NCBI GenBank assembly: GCA_023443625.1
Contig: JAEZTQ010000056.1
Location: 40,210-104,209, forward strand
DNA: 64,000 nt
Direction of reading: 5' to 3'
Origin: Bacillota bacterium
GTDB taxonomy: Bacteria; Bacillota_A; Clostridia; Lachnospirales; Lachnospiraceae
The position numbers and the translations under genes were made by a program. The notes under the pieces are model-generated. The model did no database searches and was not told the origin of the DNA. It worked only from the letters and a program-made list of their open reading frames with translations. Shown here in pieces: positions 17,661-26,299 of the stretch. The number at the start of each line of letters is the position of its first letter. Within the stretch, counting starts at the first letter, position 1.

Positions 17661-18380
17661 TCATACTTTAATAATAATTATTGCTATGTTGTCTTTGCCG
17701 CCATTTAAATTAGCTTGCTTTACCAGGGTTTGTGCGGCTATCTCCAGATCATCATTATCTCTAATAATCTGTTCAATCTTCTCATCCTCTAACATATTTG
17801 TCAGACCATCCGAGCACATAAGTACAGTATCACCGGCTTCTAAGTTTACTTCAAAAAAATCAGCTTCAAGGGTAATATTAGCTCCTACTGCCCTTGTAAT
17901 AATGTTTTTATTCGGATGTATTCTAGCCTCACTTCGGTCTAGTTCCCCCGTTTTTACCATAGCTTCCACTAGACTGTGATCTTCTGTAATCTGTTTCATC
18001 TCTTTACCAATGATATATAGCCTGCTATCGCCTACATTAGCAACATACATCTCTTTATCAAATATGGTCGCCACAACAAAGGTGGTTCCCATACCCTCTA
18101 AATCAACTTGTTCCTCTGCTTTGCTTCGCAGAGCATCATTTGTTTCTTTCAGTATTTCTCCAATGGTACTTATTGGTGAAATTATATCACTTTCTTTAAT
18201 TTTTTGCGTAAAAAACTCCACGCAGAATCTTGAAGCAAAATCACCTGCATTATGTCCACCCATACCATCTGCTACAACAAATAAATTGGGTAGCTGGCCT
18301 ATAGCCGTTTCACTACAATAGACATAATCCTGATTAATTTTCCGCCGTTCTCCAATATCCGTTATAGAAAATGCTTTCAA
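17661..18380 (-). CDS. prpC: PP2C-family protein phosphatase PrpC
   Basis: Mn-dependent Ser/Thr phosphatase that reverses PrkC phosphorylation. About 239 aa with PP2C motifs: DIGERRKINQDYV, VVADGMGGHNAGDFAS, VANVGDSRLYI, SLVEAMVKTGEL and MCSDGLTNMLED, GGKDNIAI. The longest frame starts at 18404, but GGGGAGGTG stands five bases before a TTG at 18380 that gives the canonical N-terminus MKAFSITDIG; this TTG is taken. Located between rlmN and prkC. Confidence 0.94.
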   Translation of the reverse strand: MKAFSITDIGERRKINQDYVYCSETAIGQLPNLFVVADGMGGHNAGDFASRFCVEFFTQKIKESDIISPISTIGEILKETNDALRSKAEEQVDLEGMGTTFVVATIFDKEMYVANVGDSRLYIIGKEMKQITEDHSLVEAMVKTGELDRSEARIHPNKNIITRAVGANITLEADFFEVNLEAGDTVLMCSDGLTNMLEDEKIEQIIRDNDDLEIAAQTLVKQANLNGGKDNIAIIIIKV

Positions 18381-18407
18381 GACTGCACCTCCCCACTTCC
18401 ACAACCT

Positions 18408-19451
18408 TTAAAGACTAATTTTATCAATATAGCTCTTTCTTAGTTGTCCACAGGCAGCATCTATATCTGTGCCCATTTCTCTTCTTATAGTAACATTTAT
18501 TCTATTTTTTTCAAGTATAAATTTAAAATTTTGTATTTTTCTGCTCTCAGATTTCCTATAATTTCTTTCTTTAATAGGGTTAACAGGTATCAAATTAATA
18601 TGACAGTTAATGCCCTTAACAAGCTTTACAAGCTCCTTTGCGTGCTCTTCTTCATCATTGACACCATCAATCAAACTATACTCAAAGGTAAGTCGTCTCC
18701 CAGTATTTTCATAATAATATAGGAAGGCATCCATAACTTCCTTCAAATCATATTTGGCTGCTACGGGCATCAACTGTTTTCGTATAGTATTATTCGGTGC
18801 ATGTAAGGATAAGGCCAGTGTCACTGGTAGACCCTCTTCTGCAAAAGCACGTATTTTATCAGGAATTCCACAAGTTGAAACAGTGATATTTCTTGCACTT
18901 ACATTAAGCCCCGAGGAAGCTGTTAAAAGCTTTATAAATCTTATTAAATTCACATAATTATCTAGAGGTTCTCCTGTTCCCATAACTACGATATTAGAAA
19001 CTCTCTCTCCTGATAATTCCTGAATTCGGTAAATTTGGTCTAACATCTCCGAGGGAAGGAGATCTCGTTCCTTACCACCAATGGTAGAAGCACAGAACTT
19101 GCAACCCATGAGGCATCCAACCTGGGAGGAGATACACACACTGTTACCATGATGATATTTCATCAATACACTTTCAATTACCCTGTCATCCATTAGACGA
19201 AATAAATATTTAGTGGTTCCATCTGTTTGTGAATGCCGTGCATCTACTTCTGAAAGGGTGATAATGGGGTATTTTTCCTTGAGTTTTTCTCTTAAGTCCT
19301 TTGGCAAATTAGTCATTTCATCATAGCTTGTTACTAATTTTACATGCAGCCATTCATAGATTTGTTTAGCACGAAAGGCAGGTAAATTTTGCATTTTAAG
19401 TTCTTCTATTATTTCCTCCAAATATAAGGACTTTATGTCTAAATTCTCCAT
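18408..19451 (-). CDS. rlmN: Dual-specificity 23S rRNA/tRNA C2-adenine methyltransferase RlmN
   Basis: Radical-SAM methyltransferase making 2-methyladenosine at A2503 of 23S rRNA and A37 of tRNAs. 347 aa. The cluster motif C-x3-C-x2-C is CLMGCKFC near residues 115-122; NIVVMGTGEPLDNY follows, and the methyl-carrying Cys lies in DIDAACGQL near the C-terminus. Ribosome site before the ATG is weak. In the run rsmB-rlmN-prpC, as in many Firmicutes. Confidence 0.96.
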   Translation of the reverse strand: MENLDIKSLYLEEIIEELKMQNLPAFRAKQIYEWLHVKLVTSYDEMTNLPKDLREKLKEKYPIITLSEVDARHSQTDGTTKYLFRLMDDRVIESVLMKYHHGNSVCISSQVGCLMGCKFCASTIGGKERDLLPSEMLDQIYRIQELSGERVSNIVVMGTGEPLDNYVNLIRFIKLLTASSGLNVSARNITVSTCGIPDKIRAFAEEGLPVTLALSLHAPNNTIRKQLMPVAAKYDLKEVMDAFLYYYENTGRRLTFEYSLIDGVNDEEEHAKELVKLVKGINCHINLIPVNPIKERNYRKSESRKIQNFKFILEKNRINVTIRREMGTDIDAACGQLRKSYIDKISL

Positions 19452-19509
19452 ATATAATTTTTGTCTTCACTTTCTCATAATGGGATTTGCTATGGAATAA
19501 AATCCAACT

Positions 19510-20853
19510 CTATTTTCTTCGAAATCTGGACAAGAAGAAACCATCGGTTTGATGTACTCCTTGTAAGAGCTGAAGATAACCCTTTTTCGTTGTTTCGCCT
19601 CTAAGTTCTAGTGGTAGATGAAGGTCAAGGCTCTCTGGCTCAAAATCAAAATTTTCTAAAAACCATTCATAATTGTCCTGATTTTCTTCTTTATCTATGG
19701 TGCAGGTGCTAAATAGAAGAATACCGCCCTCTTTAACATAATTTTGAACAGTTGTTAATATTTGACGTTGTAATTCTATTAATTCTTTTTGTTGATTTTG
19801 TGTCAGCTTATATTTAATATCGGACTTTTTACCAATTACCCCCATTCCACTACAGGGAAGATCTGCGATTACTATATCTGCACTTTTGTAATATAATACA
19901 TCCGCAACTTTTGCATCCCATACTTTGGTTTTAACATTGGTAAATCCCATCCGATGAATATTCTCCTCAATTAATTTCGTCTTATGTTCGGTGATATCTC
20001 TGGCGGATACACTTTTTGCCTTTTCTGCAGCATGCAGAGCTTTGCCTCCTGGAGCTGCACATACATCTATAATAAAATCATTTTCCTTAACACCTGCCAC
20101 CTGGCATACCAGCATGGAACTCACATCCTGAATGGCATAATAGCCCTTCTTAAAGCTATCTAATTTATCCAGATAATCATAGTCCTTAATAATAAATGCA
20201 TAGGGTAAATAATCACTTTCTAAGGCAGTTACCCCTTCCGCTGTTAATATATCTTTTAACTCCTGGGGAGACAGTTTCTTTGTATTACAGCGAATGGTAG
20301 TCTCCTTCTCCTTTAGAGAAGCTTCTAATATATTCTCAACAACTATAAAGTCATATTGAGAAAGAAGCTTTGTTACGATCCAGCCTGGTACAGAATAAGT
20401 CACTTCAAGATATTTAATTGCTTCTTTATCCTTATTAGGAAATGTAATACCAGATCTATTTCGTGATATATTACGAAGAATACCATTTACAAAGCCTGAA
20501 AGCTTTACGAAGCCTCGTTTCTTAGCCAGCTTCACTGCTTCATTGCAGACAGCAGATTCAGGAACTTTGTCCATATACATAAGCTGATACACACTCATGC
20601 GTAGTAAATTGCGAATCAGCGGTTTCATTTTTTTAACGGGAAGAGTGGAAAACTGATTAATCATATAGTCTAGCCTTAGATAAACCTTTACTGTTCCTGT
20701 AAAAAGCCTTGAAATAAATGCTCTGTCTGATTTCTCAAGCTGCTGATACTTCTTAAGGGTGTGATTAAGAACTGTATGACTGTATTTATCCCCCTCAATA
20801 ACTTCAATCAGCATATTCAAGACAATTTCACGGGTATTTACCTTATCAGTCAC
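19510..20853 (-). CDS. rsmB: 16S rRNA (cytosine-967-C5)-methyltransferase RsmB
   Basis: SAM-dependent m5C methylase. About 447 aa: an N-terminal NusB-like RNA-binding domain (about 1-140) and a C-terminal Rossmann methylase with DVCAAPGGKALHAAE, the DLPCSGMGVIGKKSD motif and the catalytic Cys in FSTCTIDKEEN. The longest frame starts at a TTG at 20871; GGAGG eight bases before the GTG at 20853 selects that GTG. The start overlaps the 3' end of the upstream peptidase gene by 8 bp, so they are translationally coupled. Confidence 0.94.
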   Translation of the reverse strand: MTDKVNTREIVLNMLIEVIEGDKYSHTVLNHTLKKYQQLEKSDRAFISRLFTGTVKVYLRLDYMINQFSTLPVKKMKPLIRNLLRMSVYQLMYMDKVPESAVCNEAVKLAKKRGFVKLSGFVNGILRNISRNRSGITFPNKDKEAIKYLEVTYSVPGWIVTKLLSQYDFIVVENILEASLKEKETTIRCNTKKLSPQELKDILTAEGVTALESDYLPYAFIIKDYDYLDKLDSFKKGYYAIQDVSSMLVCQVAGVKENDFIIDVCAAPGGKALHAAEKAKSVSARDITEHKTKLIEENIHRMGFTNVKTKVWDAKVADVLYYKSADIVIADLPCSGMGVIGKKSDIKYKLTQNQQKELIELQRQILTTVQNYVKEGGILLFSTCTIDKEENQDNYEWFLENFDFEPESLDLHLPLELRGETTKKGYLQLLQGVHQTDGFFLSRFRRK

Positions 20854-21553
20854 GCCTTCTTCCTCCACCAAACAAAATAATAAGTCTTAATAATTGTAAA
20901 ATAGTTGCCGCTGCTGCCGCTACATAGGTAAGTGCTGCCGCATCCAGGACTTTCTTAGAGCCTTTTAGTTCATCACTGTACAAAATTCCTGCTTCCCCTA
21001 GTCTTGCAATAGCCTTTCTGGAAGCATTGAATTCTACGGGAAGGGTAATAATTTGAAATAAAACGGCTGCTGAAAACAAAAGGATACCCAGATAAATCAG
21101 AAATTCGTTATAGCTCATAATTATACCCAGTATAATCATAGGGAAAGAAATCTTGGAACTAATATTTACAAGGGGGACCAAAAATCCCCGAAGTCGTAAA
21201 GGTATATAGGATTGCTGATGCTGAATAGCATGTCCGCATTCATGGGCTGCCACACCAATGGCAGCAATGGAAGAATCTCCATATACAGAATCAGACAAGC
21301 GCAACACCTTATTTCTAGGATCATAATGATCACTCAAACTACCTTGTACTCTTTCAATTCGAACATCATATATTCCTGCCTCTTGTAGCAAACGCTGGGC
21401 TGCCTGTGCACCGGTATAACCGGACACACTTCTTACCCGAGAATACTTGTTAAAGGTGGTTTTTACTTTAGCAGAAGCTGCCAAGGAAATCACAACACCA
21501 ATCAACACTAAAATATAAGTTGGATCAATACGTGAATATAAACCATATCCCAT
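20846..21553 (-). CDS. Neutral zinc metallopeptidase, YugP-like membrane protein
   Basis: About 235 aa of the neutral zinc metallopeptidase 2 family (PF04298 type). The HExxH motif is AAHECGHAIQH near residues 100-110. Four membrane segments: one at the start, two in the middle (near 130-180) and one near the C-terminus. The real substrate of this family is unknown. The longest frame starts at a TTG at 21607, but AAAGGAATGGTGAT precedes the ATG near 21553 (MGYGLYSRIDP). It stands between fmt and rsmB, an arrangement common in Clostridia, and overlaps rsmB by 8 bp. Confidence 0.87.
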   Translation of the reverse strand: MGYGLYSRIDPTYILVLIGVVISLAASAKVKTTFNKYSRVRSVSGYTGAQAAQRLLQEAGIYDVRIERVQGSLSDHYDPRNKVLRLSDSVYGDSSIAAIGVAAHECGHAIQHQQSYIPLRLRGFLVPLVNISSKISFPMIILGIIMSYNEFLIYLGILLFSAAVLFQIITLPVEFNASRKAIARLGEAGILYSDELKGSKKVLDAAALTYVAAAAATILQLLRLIILFGGGRRRD

Positions 21554-21643
21554 AAGATCACCATTCCTTTCTGCAAAAATTTGGGTCACGGGTACAATAG
21601 TTTTCAATCTAAGATATATGACTGCAAATGTAAATTAATTTGG

Positions 21644-22591
21644 CTAAGATAAGGACCCCAGTTTCGTACCCACTAAAATGGGATAACCTCGTAAAAAGGC
21701 CTCTGCTGCCATACGTTTTTTTCCCTCTAACTGTAATTCTCTTATGACTAGAATTCCTTTTCCTGTCTTTACAGCCAAAGAATCTCTACGAACTTCAACC
21801 ACTTCTCCTGGTAGACAGTTTGCATAATCTGCCTTGTCTTCTTCCACATCTGTCTTCCAAAGTTTTAATGTCTTTCCCTCAAGCCAGGTATAAGCACTGG
21901 GCCATGGATTTAATCCTCTGACTAATCTTTCGATTTTTTCAGCGGGTTGGGCAAAATCAATCTTACCCATTTCCTTACTAATCATCTTCACATAAGTTGC
22001 CTTATCATTATCCTGTGGTATTCTTAAGGCTATATTATCCTCTATCTTTTGTAAAGCTTCTATAATAGCATCACCACCAAGAAGGGCCATCTTATCAAAG
22101 AGACTACCACCGGTTTCTTCCTTAGCTATTGGTAATTTCACCTGTAATATCATATCTCCTGTATCTATCCCTACATCCATATGCATGATAGTAATACCTG
22201 TTTCTTCCTCACCATCAATAATTGAGTATTGTATAGGAGCTGCTCCTCGGTATTTTGGAAGGAGAGAGGCATGAACATTAATACATCCCTTCTTGGGAAT
22301 ATCCAACAATATCTTTGGCAATATCTGACCAAAGGCAGCTACTACGATAACCTCCGGAGATAAATCCTTTACTATACTTAGAAAGTCCTCCTCTTTAGCC
22401 TTCACTGGCTGATATACTGTAAGCCCATGTTTTAATGCCAGTTCCTTTACGGGAGAAAAACTAATTTCTCGTCCCCTTCCCTTTTGCTTGTCCGGCTGGG
22501 TTACTACGCCAATGATCTCATGCTTGGATTGAATTAATTTCTCTAAAATGGTAGCCGCAAAATCAGGCGTACCCATAAATAATAATCGCAT
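21644..22591 (-). CDS. fmt: Methionyl-tRNA formyltransferase
   Basis: Formylates initiator Met-tRNA with 10-formyl-THF. About 315 aa. N-terminal Rossmann domain begins MRLLFMGTPDFAA; the active site includes INVHASLLPKYRGAAPIQ, with the Asn, His and downstream Asp (MHMDVGIDTGDM) of the formyltransferase fold; a C-terminal OB-like domain binds tRNA. The frame opens at 22603, but that ATG is part of ATGGAGGT, the ribosome site for the ATG at 22591. Follows def, the enzyme that removes the formyl group. Confidence 0.96.
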   Translation of the reverse strand: MRLLFMGTPDFAATILEKLIQSKHEIIGVVTQPDKQKGRGREISFSPVKELALKHGLTVYQPVKAKEEDFLSIVKDLSPEVIVVAAFGQILPKILLDIPKKGCINVHASLLPKYRGAAPIQYSIIDGEEETGITIMHMDVGIDTGDMILQVKLPIAKEETGGSLFDKMALLGGDAIIEALQKIEDNIALRIPQDNDKATYVKMISKEMGKIDFAQPAEKIERLVRGLNPWPSAYTWLEGKTLKLWKTDVEEDKADYANCLPGEVVEVRRDSLAVKTGKGILVIRELQLEGKKRMAAEAFLRGYPILVGTKLGSLS

Positions 22592-22642
22592 TCTTACCTC
22601 CATGTGACTTCTGATTTTGTCTTGTCAACATCCTCATCCAAA

Positions 22643-23128
22643 TTATATTTCCTCATCCTCTGCAAAGGCACTACGAAGTTCTCCTGTACTTTTTTCTACA
22701 TATAATACACCATCCAAATGATCTATTTCATGGCAAAAAGCTCTGGCCAACAAGCCTGTACCTTCTACAGTAAACTCTTGCATATTCCTATCGAAAGCTT
22801 TCACCTTAACATAGTTTGGTCTAGTAACAGTACCTACTTTACCTGGCACACTAAGGCATGCTTCCTCTCCTGTTTGCTCTCCATCCTTCTCAATAATTAC
22901 TGGATTTATTAATATCAAAGGTTCATCGCCCTCTTCAGATACATCAATAACTACAAGTCTTTTTAATATTCCAACCTGTGGTGCTGCAAGTCCTACTCCG
23001 TTTGCTTCATAAAGGGTATCCAGCATATCTTCAATTAATATAAGAAGTTTCTTATCAACCTCATGTATCTCCTTACTGACTTTACCCAGAACCGAATCAC
23101 CAATTTCTCTTATATTTCTAATTGCCAT
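22643..23128 (-). CDS. def: Peptide deformylase
   Basis: Metalloenzyme removing the N-formyl group from new proteins. 161 aa. All three motifs are present: [10 protein letters not shown] (about 42-51), EACLSVPG with the metal Cys (about 92) and HEIDHLDG with both metal His residues (about 133-140). A ribosome site (AGAGGAATG) lies before the ATG. Between priA and fmt; a 200-bp gap with a GTTACAG-type palindrome separates it from priA. Confidence 0.97.
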   Translation of the reverse strand: MAIRNIREIGDSVLGKVSKEIHEVDKKLLILIEDMLDTLYEANGVGLAAPQVGILKRLVVIDVSEEGDEPLILINPVIIEKDGEQTGEEACLSVPGKVGTVTRPNYVKVKAFDRNMQEFTVEGTGLLARAFCHEIDHLDGVLYVEKSTGELRSAFAEDEEI

Positions 23129-23275
23129 TTCATCATTCCTCTCTATCTTTATGAAATTACTGTCTTAAAGAAATTCCATAATTGTCTTATTAATCTTCTA
23201 CAATAAATGAATTATTTAATATTATCATAGATACCTTCTATTTATCAACAATAACACAAAAAGTACATAAATTTC

Positions 23276-23318
23276 TTGTTACAGTTTGGCCATGTAAGTA
23301 AATTGAAAACTGTAACAA
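23276..23318. repeat. GTTACAG-type palindrome, copy 1
   Basis: TTGTTACAGTTT (23276-23287) and AAACTGTAACAA (23307-23318) form a perfect 12-bp stem with a 19-nt loop, between the priA stop and def. It may end priA transcripts, but a following T-run is short. The same TGTTACAG/CTGTAACA arms recur at 56351-56434. Confidence 0.75.
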
Positions 23319-23328
23319 TACTGGAAAA

Positions 23329-25575
23329 TCAATAACTGCTCATGGGATCAAAATCAAATTGCAGATTGCAACCAGCAAAATGCTCTGAGAATTTAAAATA
23401 TCCCTCAAGATAATTCTTTAAACCTATTAATATAGTATAATCATTGTTTTTAATATATATGACCCTTCGATAAATATCATTTGCTTTTGAAATAGCAGCT
23501 GGAGCCGGTCCGATGATATCAGCAGATATTTCCTGCTGCTCTAAATATAGTTTCACAGCTTCCCCTAAATGTAGGCTGGCTTTGTCTGCCAACTCCTCCA
23601 TCTTAGAGGTTACTAAAATCAACAAAAGATGGGACACCGGAGGATACTGCATCAAGCTACGGTAAAGTATCTCCTGTTTATAAAAGGCTTCATAATCTCC
23701 TTCTGCTGCTGTCAGGACACTGTAATGCTCTGGATGGTAGGTCTGGATTACAACTTCACCAAAAATAGCATCTCTCCCTGCTCTACCCGCTGCCTGGCAC
23801 AGCAATTGAAAGGTTCTCTCGCTAGCTCTAAAATCTCCTGTATGCAAAGATAAATCTGCTGCAATAATACCTACAAGGGTTACCTTAGGAAAATCATGAC
23901 CCTTTACAATCATCTGGGTTCCCACAAGAATATCTGCCTTATGCTGGGAGAAGGCAGCCAATATCTCCTCGTGACCCCCCTTATTCTTTGTTGTGTCCGT
24001 ATCCATTCGAAGGACTCTGGCACCGGAGAATTCTCTTTTAACAAGTTCTTCTACCTTCTGAGTTCCTGTTCCAAAGGCTGCAATATATTTGGAACCACAG
24101 GTTGGGCAGATACTTGGTTGTCCTTCTTCATAACCACAATAATGACAAATCATCTTCCCATTGTTATGGGAGGTCATAGAAATGTCACAGTGGGGGCATT
24201 TAATCACAAAGCCACAACTTCTACAGGATACAAAGCCCGCATAGCCCCTGCGATTTAGGAAGAGTATGATTTGTTCCTTTTTATTTAATCGATCTTGTAT
24301 CAATTCTTTAAGTTTTATACTAAAGATGGATTTATTTTTATTTTTTAATTCTTCACGTAAATCTGCTATCCAAACCTTCGGAGGCTGTGCCTCTTTTGCT
24401 CTCTTGGTTAAGGTGTAAAGCTTAATCTCTCCCTGCTTAGCTCTGCTATAGGATTCCAAAGAGGGGGTTGCTGAACCAAGTACTACAGAAGCCTTCGTAA
24501 GCATGGCTCTCTTCTCAGCTGCTAAAACTGCATGGTATTTTGGAGAAGTTTCACTTTTATAACTACCCTCGTGTTCCTCATCTATAATAATCAATCCAAG
24601 GTTTTGAAAGGGAGTAAATAATGCGGATCTGGGTCCTATTATTATATCTATCTCACCATTTCTAGCTCGTAAACTTTGATCATAACGTTCTCCCTGGGAC
24701 ATCTTAGAATTCATAATAGAAATCCGATCTCCAAAGCGCTTATAAAAACGCTGCACTGTCTGATAGGTAAGGGCTATCTCCGGTATAAGAAGAATTACCT
24801 CCTTACCCTGAGCAACCACTGCTGCAATGATTTCCATATAAACTTCGGTCTTTCCGCTTCCGGTAATCCCATGGATCAAATAAGTACCCAAAATTCCCTG
24901 ATTGTATTCATTGGTAAAATCATCCACGATATACTGTTGCTGAGGATTAAGGGTTACTTTATGATAATTCTTACATTGGTTCTTTATAGGATTTCTATAG
25001 AGCTGCTCTGAAACAATTTTCATAACACCCTGTTTTTCCATTCCCAAAAGAGTCGCTCTGGATATATTTAAATCTTTCACTGCCACCTCATAATCTAGGA
25101 CCTTTTCCTTGATTAGGGCTTCCATTAGGCGGAGCTTTGCTTTGTTATTCTTCCTCTGATACTCAAAATAAAGTTGATGGGCCTGTTCTGGTTCTACTAC
25201 AAGGCTAATACTTCTTTGCTCCTTTATCTTCACCGCTTTTTTTACAGGTATCACAGTTTTCAATGAATCATTTATGGTACCACCAAAGGTTTCCTTCATC
25301 CAATAAGCCAGATAAATCAGGTGACTATCAATAAGAGGCGCATCTTTGACTACTTCTGTTATGGGTTTAATTAGGTCTTTATCAATCTTTGGATCCCAGG
25401 ATAAATCAACGATGTAGCCATTAATTCTTCTATTCCCCTTTCCAAAGGGTACAACAACTAAAGCCCCAATAACAGCCTGATCGGCAAGCTCCTTCGGGAT
25501 GGCATACTGGTATGTCTTGTCTAGATTTTCATGGGAAATATCAATGATGATGTCTGCGTAGCTTTGATAAGACAT
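23329..25575 (-). CDS. priA: Primosomal replication restart helicase PriA
   Basis: 3'-5' DNA helicase that reloads the replisome at stalled forks. 748 aa. N-terminal 3'-DNA-binding domain, then Walker A HGITGSGKTEVY (about 235), DEEH box (IIIDEEHEGSYK), motif III GSATPSLES, and a paired zinc-binding region with eight Cys (CRSCGFVIKCPHC ... CHYCGYEEGQPSICPTCGS) before the C-terminal helicase half with GTQMIVKGHDFPKVTLVG and QAAGRAGR. A strong AAAGGAGG precedes the ATG. First gene of the priA-def-fmt run. Confidence 0.97.
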   Translation of the reverse strand: MSYQSYADIIIDISHENLDKTYQYAIPKELADQAVIGALVVVPFGKGNRRINGYIVDLSWDPKIDKDLIKPITEVVKDAPLIDSHLIYLAYWMKETFGGTINDSLKTVIPVKKAVKIKEQRSISLVVEPEQAHQLYFEYQRKNNKAKLRLMEALIKEKVLDYEVAVKDLNISRATLLGMEKQGVMKIVSEQLYRNPIKNQCKNYHKVTLNPQQQYIVDDFTNEYNQGILGTYLIHGITGSGKTEVYMEIIAAVVAQGKEVILLIPEIALTYQTVQRFYKRFGDRISIMNSKMSQGERYDQSLRARNGEIDIIIGPRSALFTPFQNLGLIIIDEEHEGSYKSETSPKYHAVLAAEKRAMLTKASVVLGSATPSLESYSRAKQGEIKLYTLTKRAKEAQPPKVWIADLREELKNKNKSIFSIKLKELIQDRLNKKEQIILFLNRRGYAGFVSCRSCGFVIKCPHCDISMTSHNNGKMICHYCGYEEGQPSICPTCGSKYIAAFGTGTQKVEELVKREFSGARVLRMDTDTTKNKGGHEEILAAFSQHKADILVGTQMIVKGHDFPKVTLVGIIAADLSLHTGDFRASERTFQLLCQAAGRAGRDAIFGEVVIQTYHPEHYSVLTAAEGDYEAFYKQEILYRSLMQYPPVSHLLLILVTSKMEELADKASLHLGEAVKLYLEQQEISADIIGPAPAAISKANDIYRRVIYIKNNDYTILIGLKNYLEGYFKFSEHFAGCNLQFDFDPMSSY

Positions 25576-25609
25576 GGGGCCTCCTTTGTATTGCTAATAT
25601 ATTACTTTA

Positions 25610-25862
25610 GGTTTGAGTGTTATAAGTCTGTTTAAGTCTTTTATCGGAATAGGATTATATATTTTCAGTTCGGCTGCCTCTTCTTCCTCGGCATATTCTC
25701 CTTTGAGCCTCATAACATAGTGAAAACGCCGCATAAGCAGGCGTCGTTTCCACCTGAGTCTCAAATCGAATATATACAGCCGTCGTCAGCCGGTCACGCC
25801 AAACTGAATATATATAATCCTATTCTGTTTTATTGTTTTCATAGACTTATAACACCCAAACC
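25610..25862. repeat. Large nested palindrome B (253 bp)
   Basis: Outer arms 25610-25629 and 25843-25862 (20 bp, one mismatch; GGTTTGAGTGTTATAAGTCT on the left). Second arms 25647-25670 and 25802-25825 (24 bp, one mismatch). Inside, further pairing: CGGC...ATATTC with GAATATATACAGCCG, TTTGAGCCTCA with TGAGTCTCAAA, and GTGAAAACGCC with GGCGTCGTTTCCAC. The whole folds into one long interrupted hairpin. No frame or transposase signature. Same architecture as element A at 45054-45283 but different sequence. Confidence 0.8.
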
Positions 25863-25937
25863 ATGGTAAGGATATTATAAGTCAAATTTAAGCTTATTAA
25901 TAGATATATGAATATTGACTTATAATATCCTTACCAT
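25863..25937. repeat. Perfect 23-bp inverted repeat next to palindrome B
   Basis: Arms 25863-25885 and 25915-25937 are exact complements (left arm starts ATGGTAAGGATATTATAAG) with a 29-nt loop. It abuts palindrome B directly. A U-run is not obvious on either side. Confidence 0.8.
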
Positions 25938-25974
25938 ATTTATCACTATCAACCACTATTACTAATTTAATTAG

Positions 25975-26190
25975 TGCATTTATTTCTATTTCTATTCTGT
26001 TTTTATTACTATTTTTATTACTGTTTTTATTACTGTTTTTATTACTGTTTAATTACTGTTTTATTACTGTTTTATTACTGTTTTATTACTGTTTTATTGC
26101 TATTTTTATTACCTTTTTATTGCTATTTTTATCACCTTTTTATTGCTATTTTTATTACCTTTTTATTGCCATTTTTATTGCTATTTTTAT
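25975..26190. repeat. Low-complexity TTTTATTACTG tandem tract
   Basis: About 215 bp of degenerate 11-12-bp repeats such as TTTTATTACTGT, drifting to TTTTATTGCTAT and TTTTATTACCTT. Strong strand asymmetry: plus strand nearly purine-poor. Lies downstream of the murE stop on the minus strand. Confidence 0.85.
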
Positions 26191-26299
26191 TGCTGCTTAT
26201 ACCTTATAAAGGGATTAATCTCCTTTCCATCTGAAAGGGATTTTTTGAGATATCAGTCAATCATTGACGTAGACCCGTCTTTTGGGAGTCTCAACCCTT

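Larger units (their letters stand above)
25576..26299. other. Non-coding region between murE and priA
   Basis: About 720 bp. From left to right: a 253-bp nested palindrome (25610-25862), a perfect 23-bp-stem hairpin (25863-25937), then a low-complexity tract of short TTTTATTACTG-like repeats (about 25975-26190), and a short stretch leading to the murE stop. An open frame through the tract (25974-26234, plus) is only repeat-encoded Phe/Tyr/Leu and is not a gene. Confidence 0.75.

Noticed and set aside
25974..26234. Plus-strand 86-aa open frame rich in Phe, Tyr and Leu
   Set aside because: It is produced by the TTTTATTACTG tandem tract; no ribosome site and no protein-like composition.
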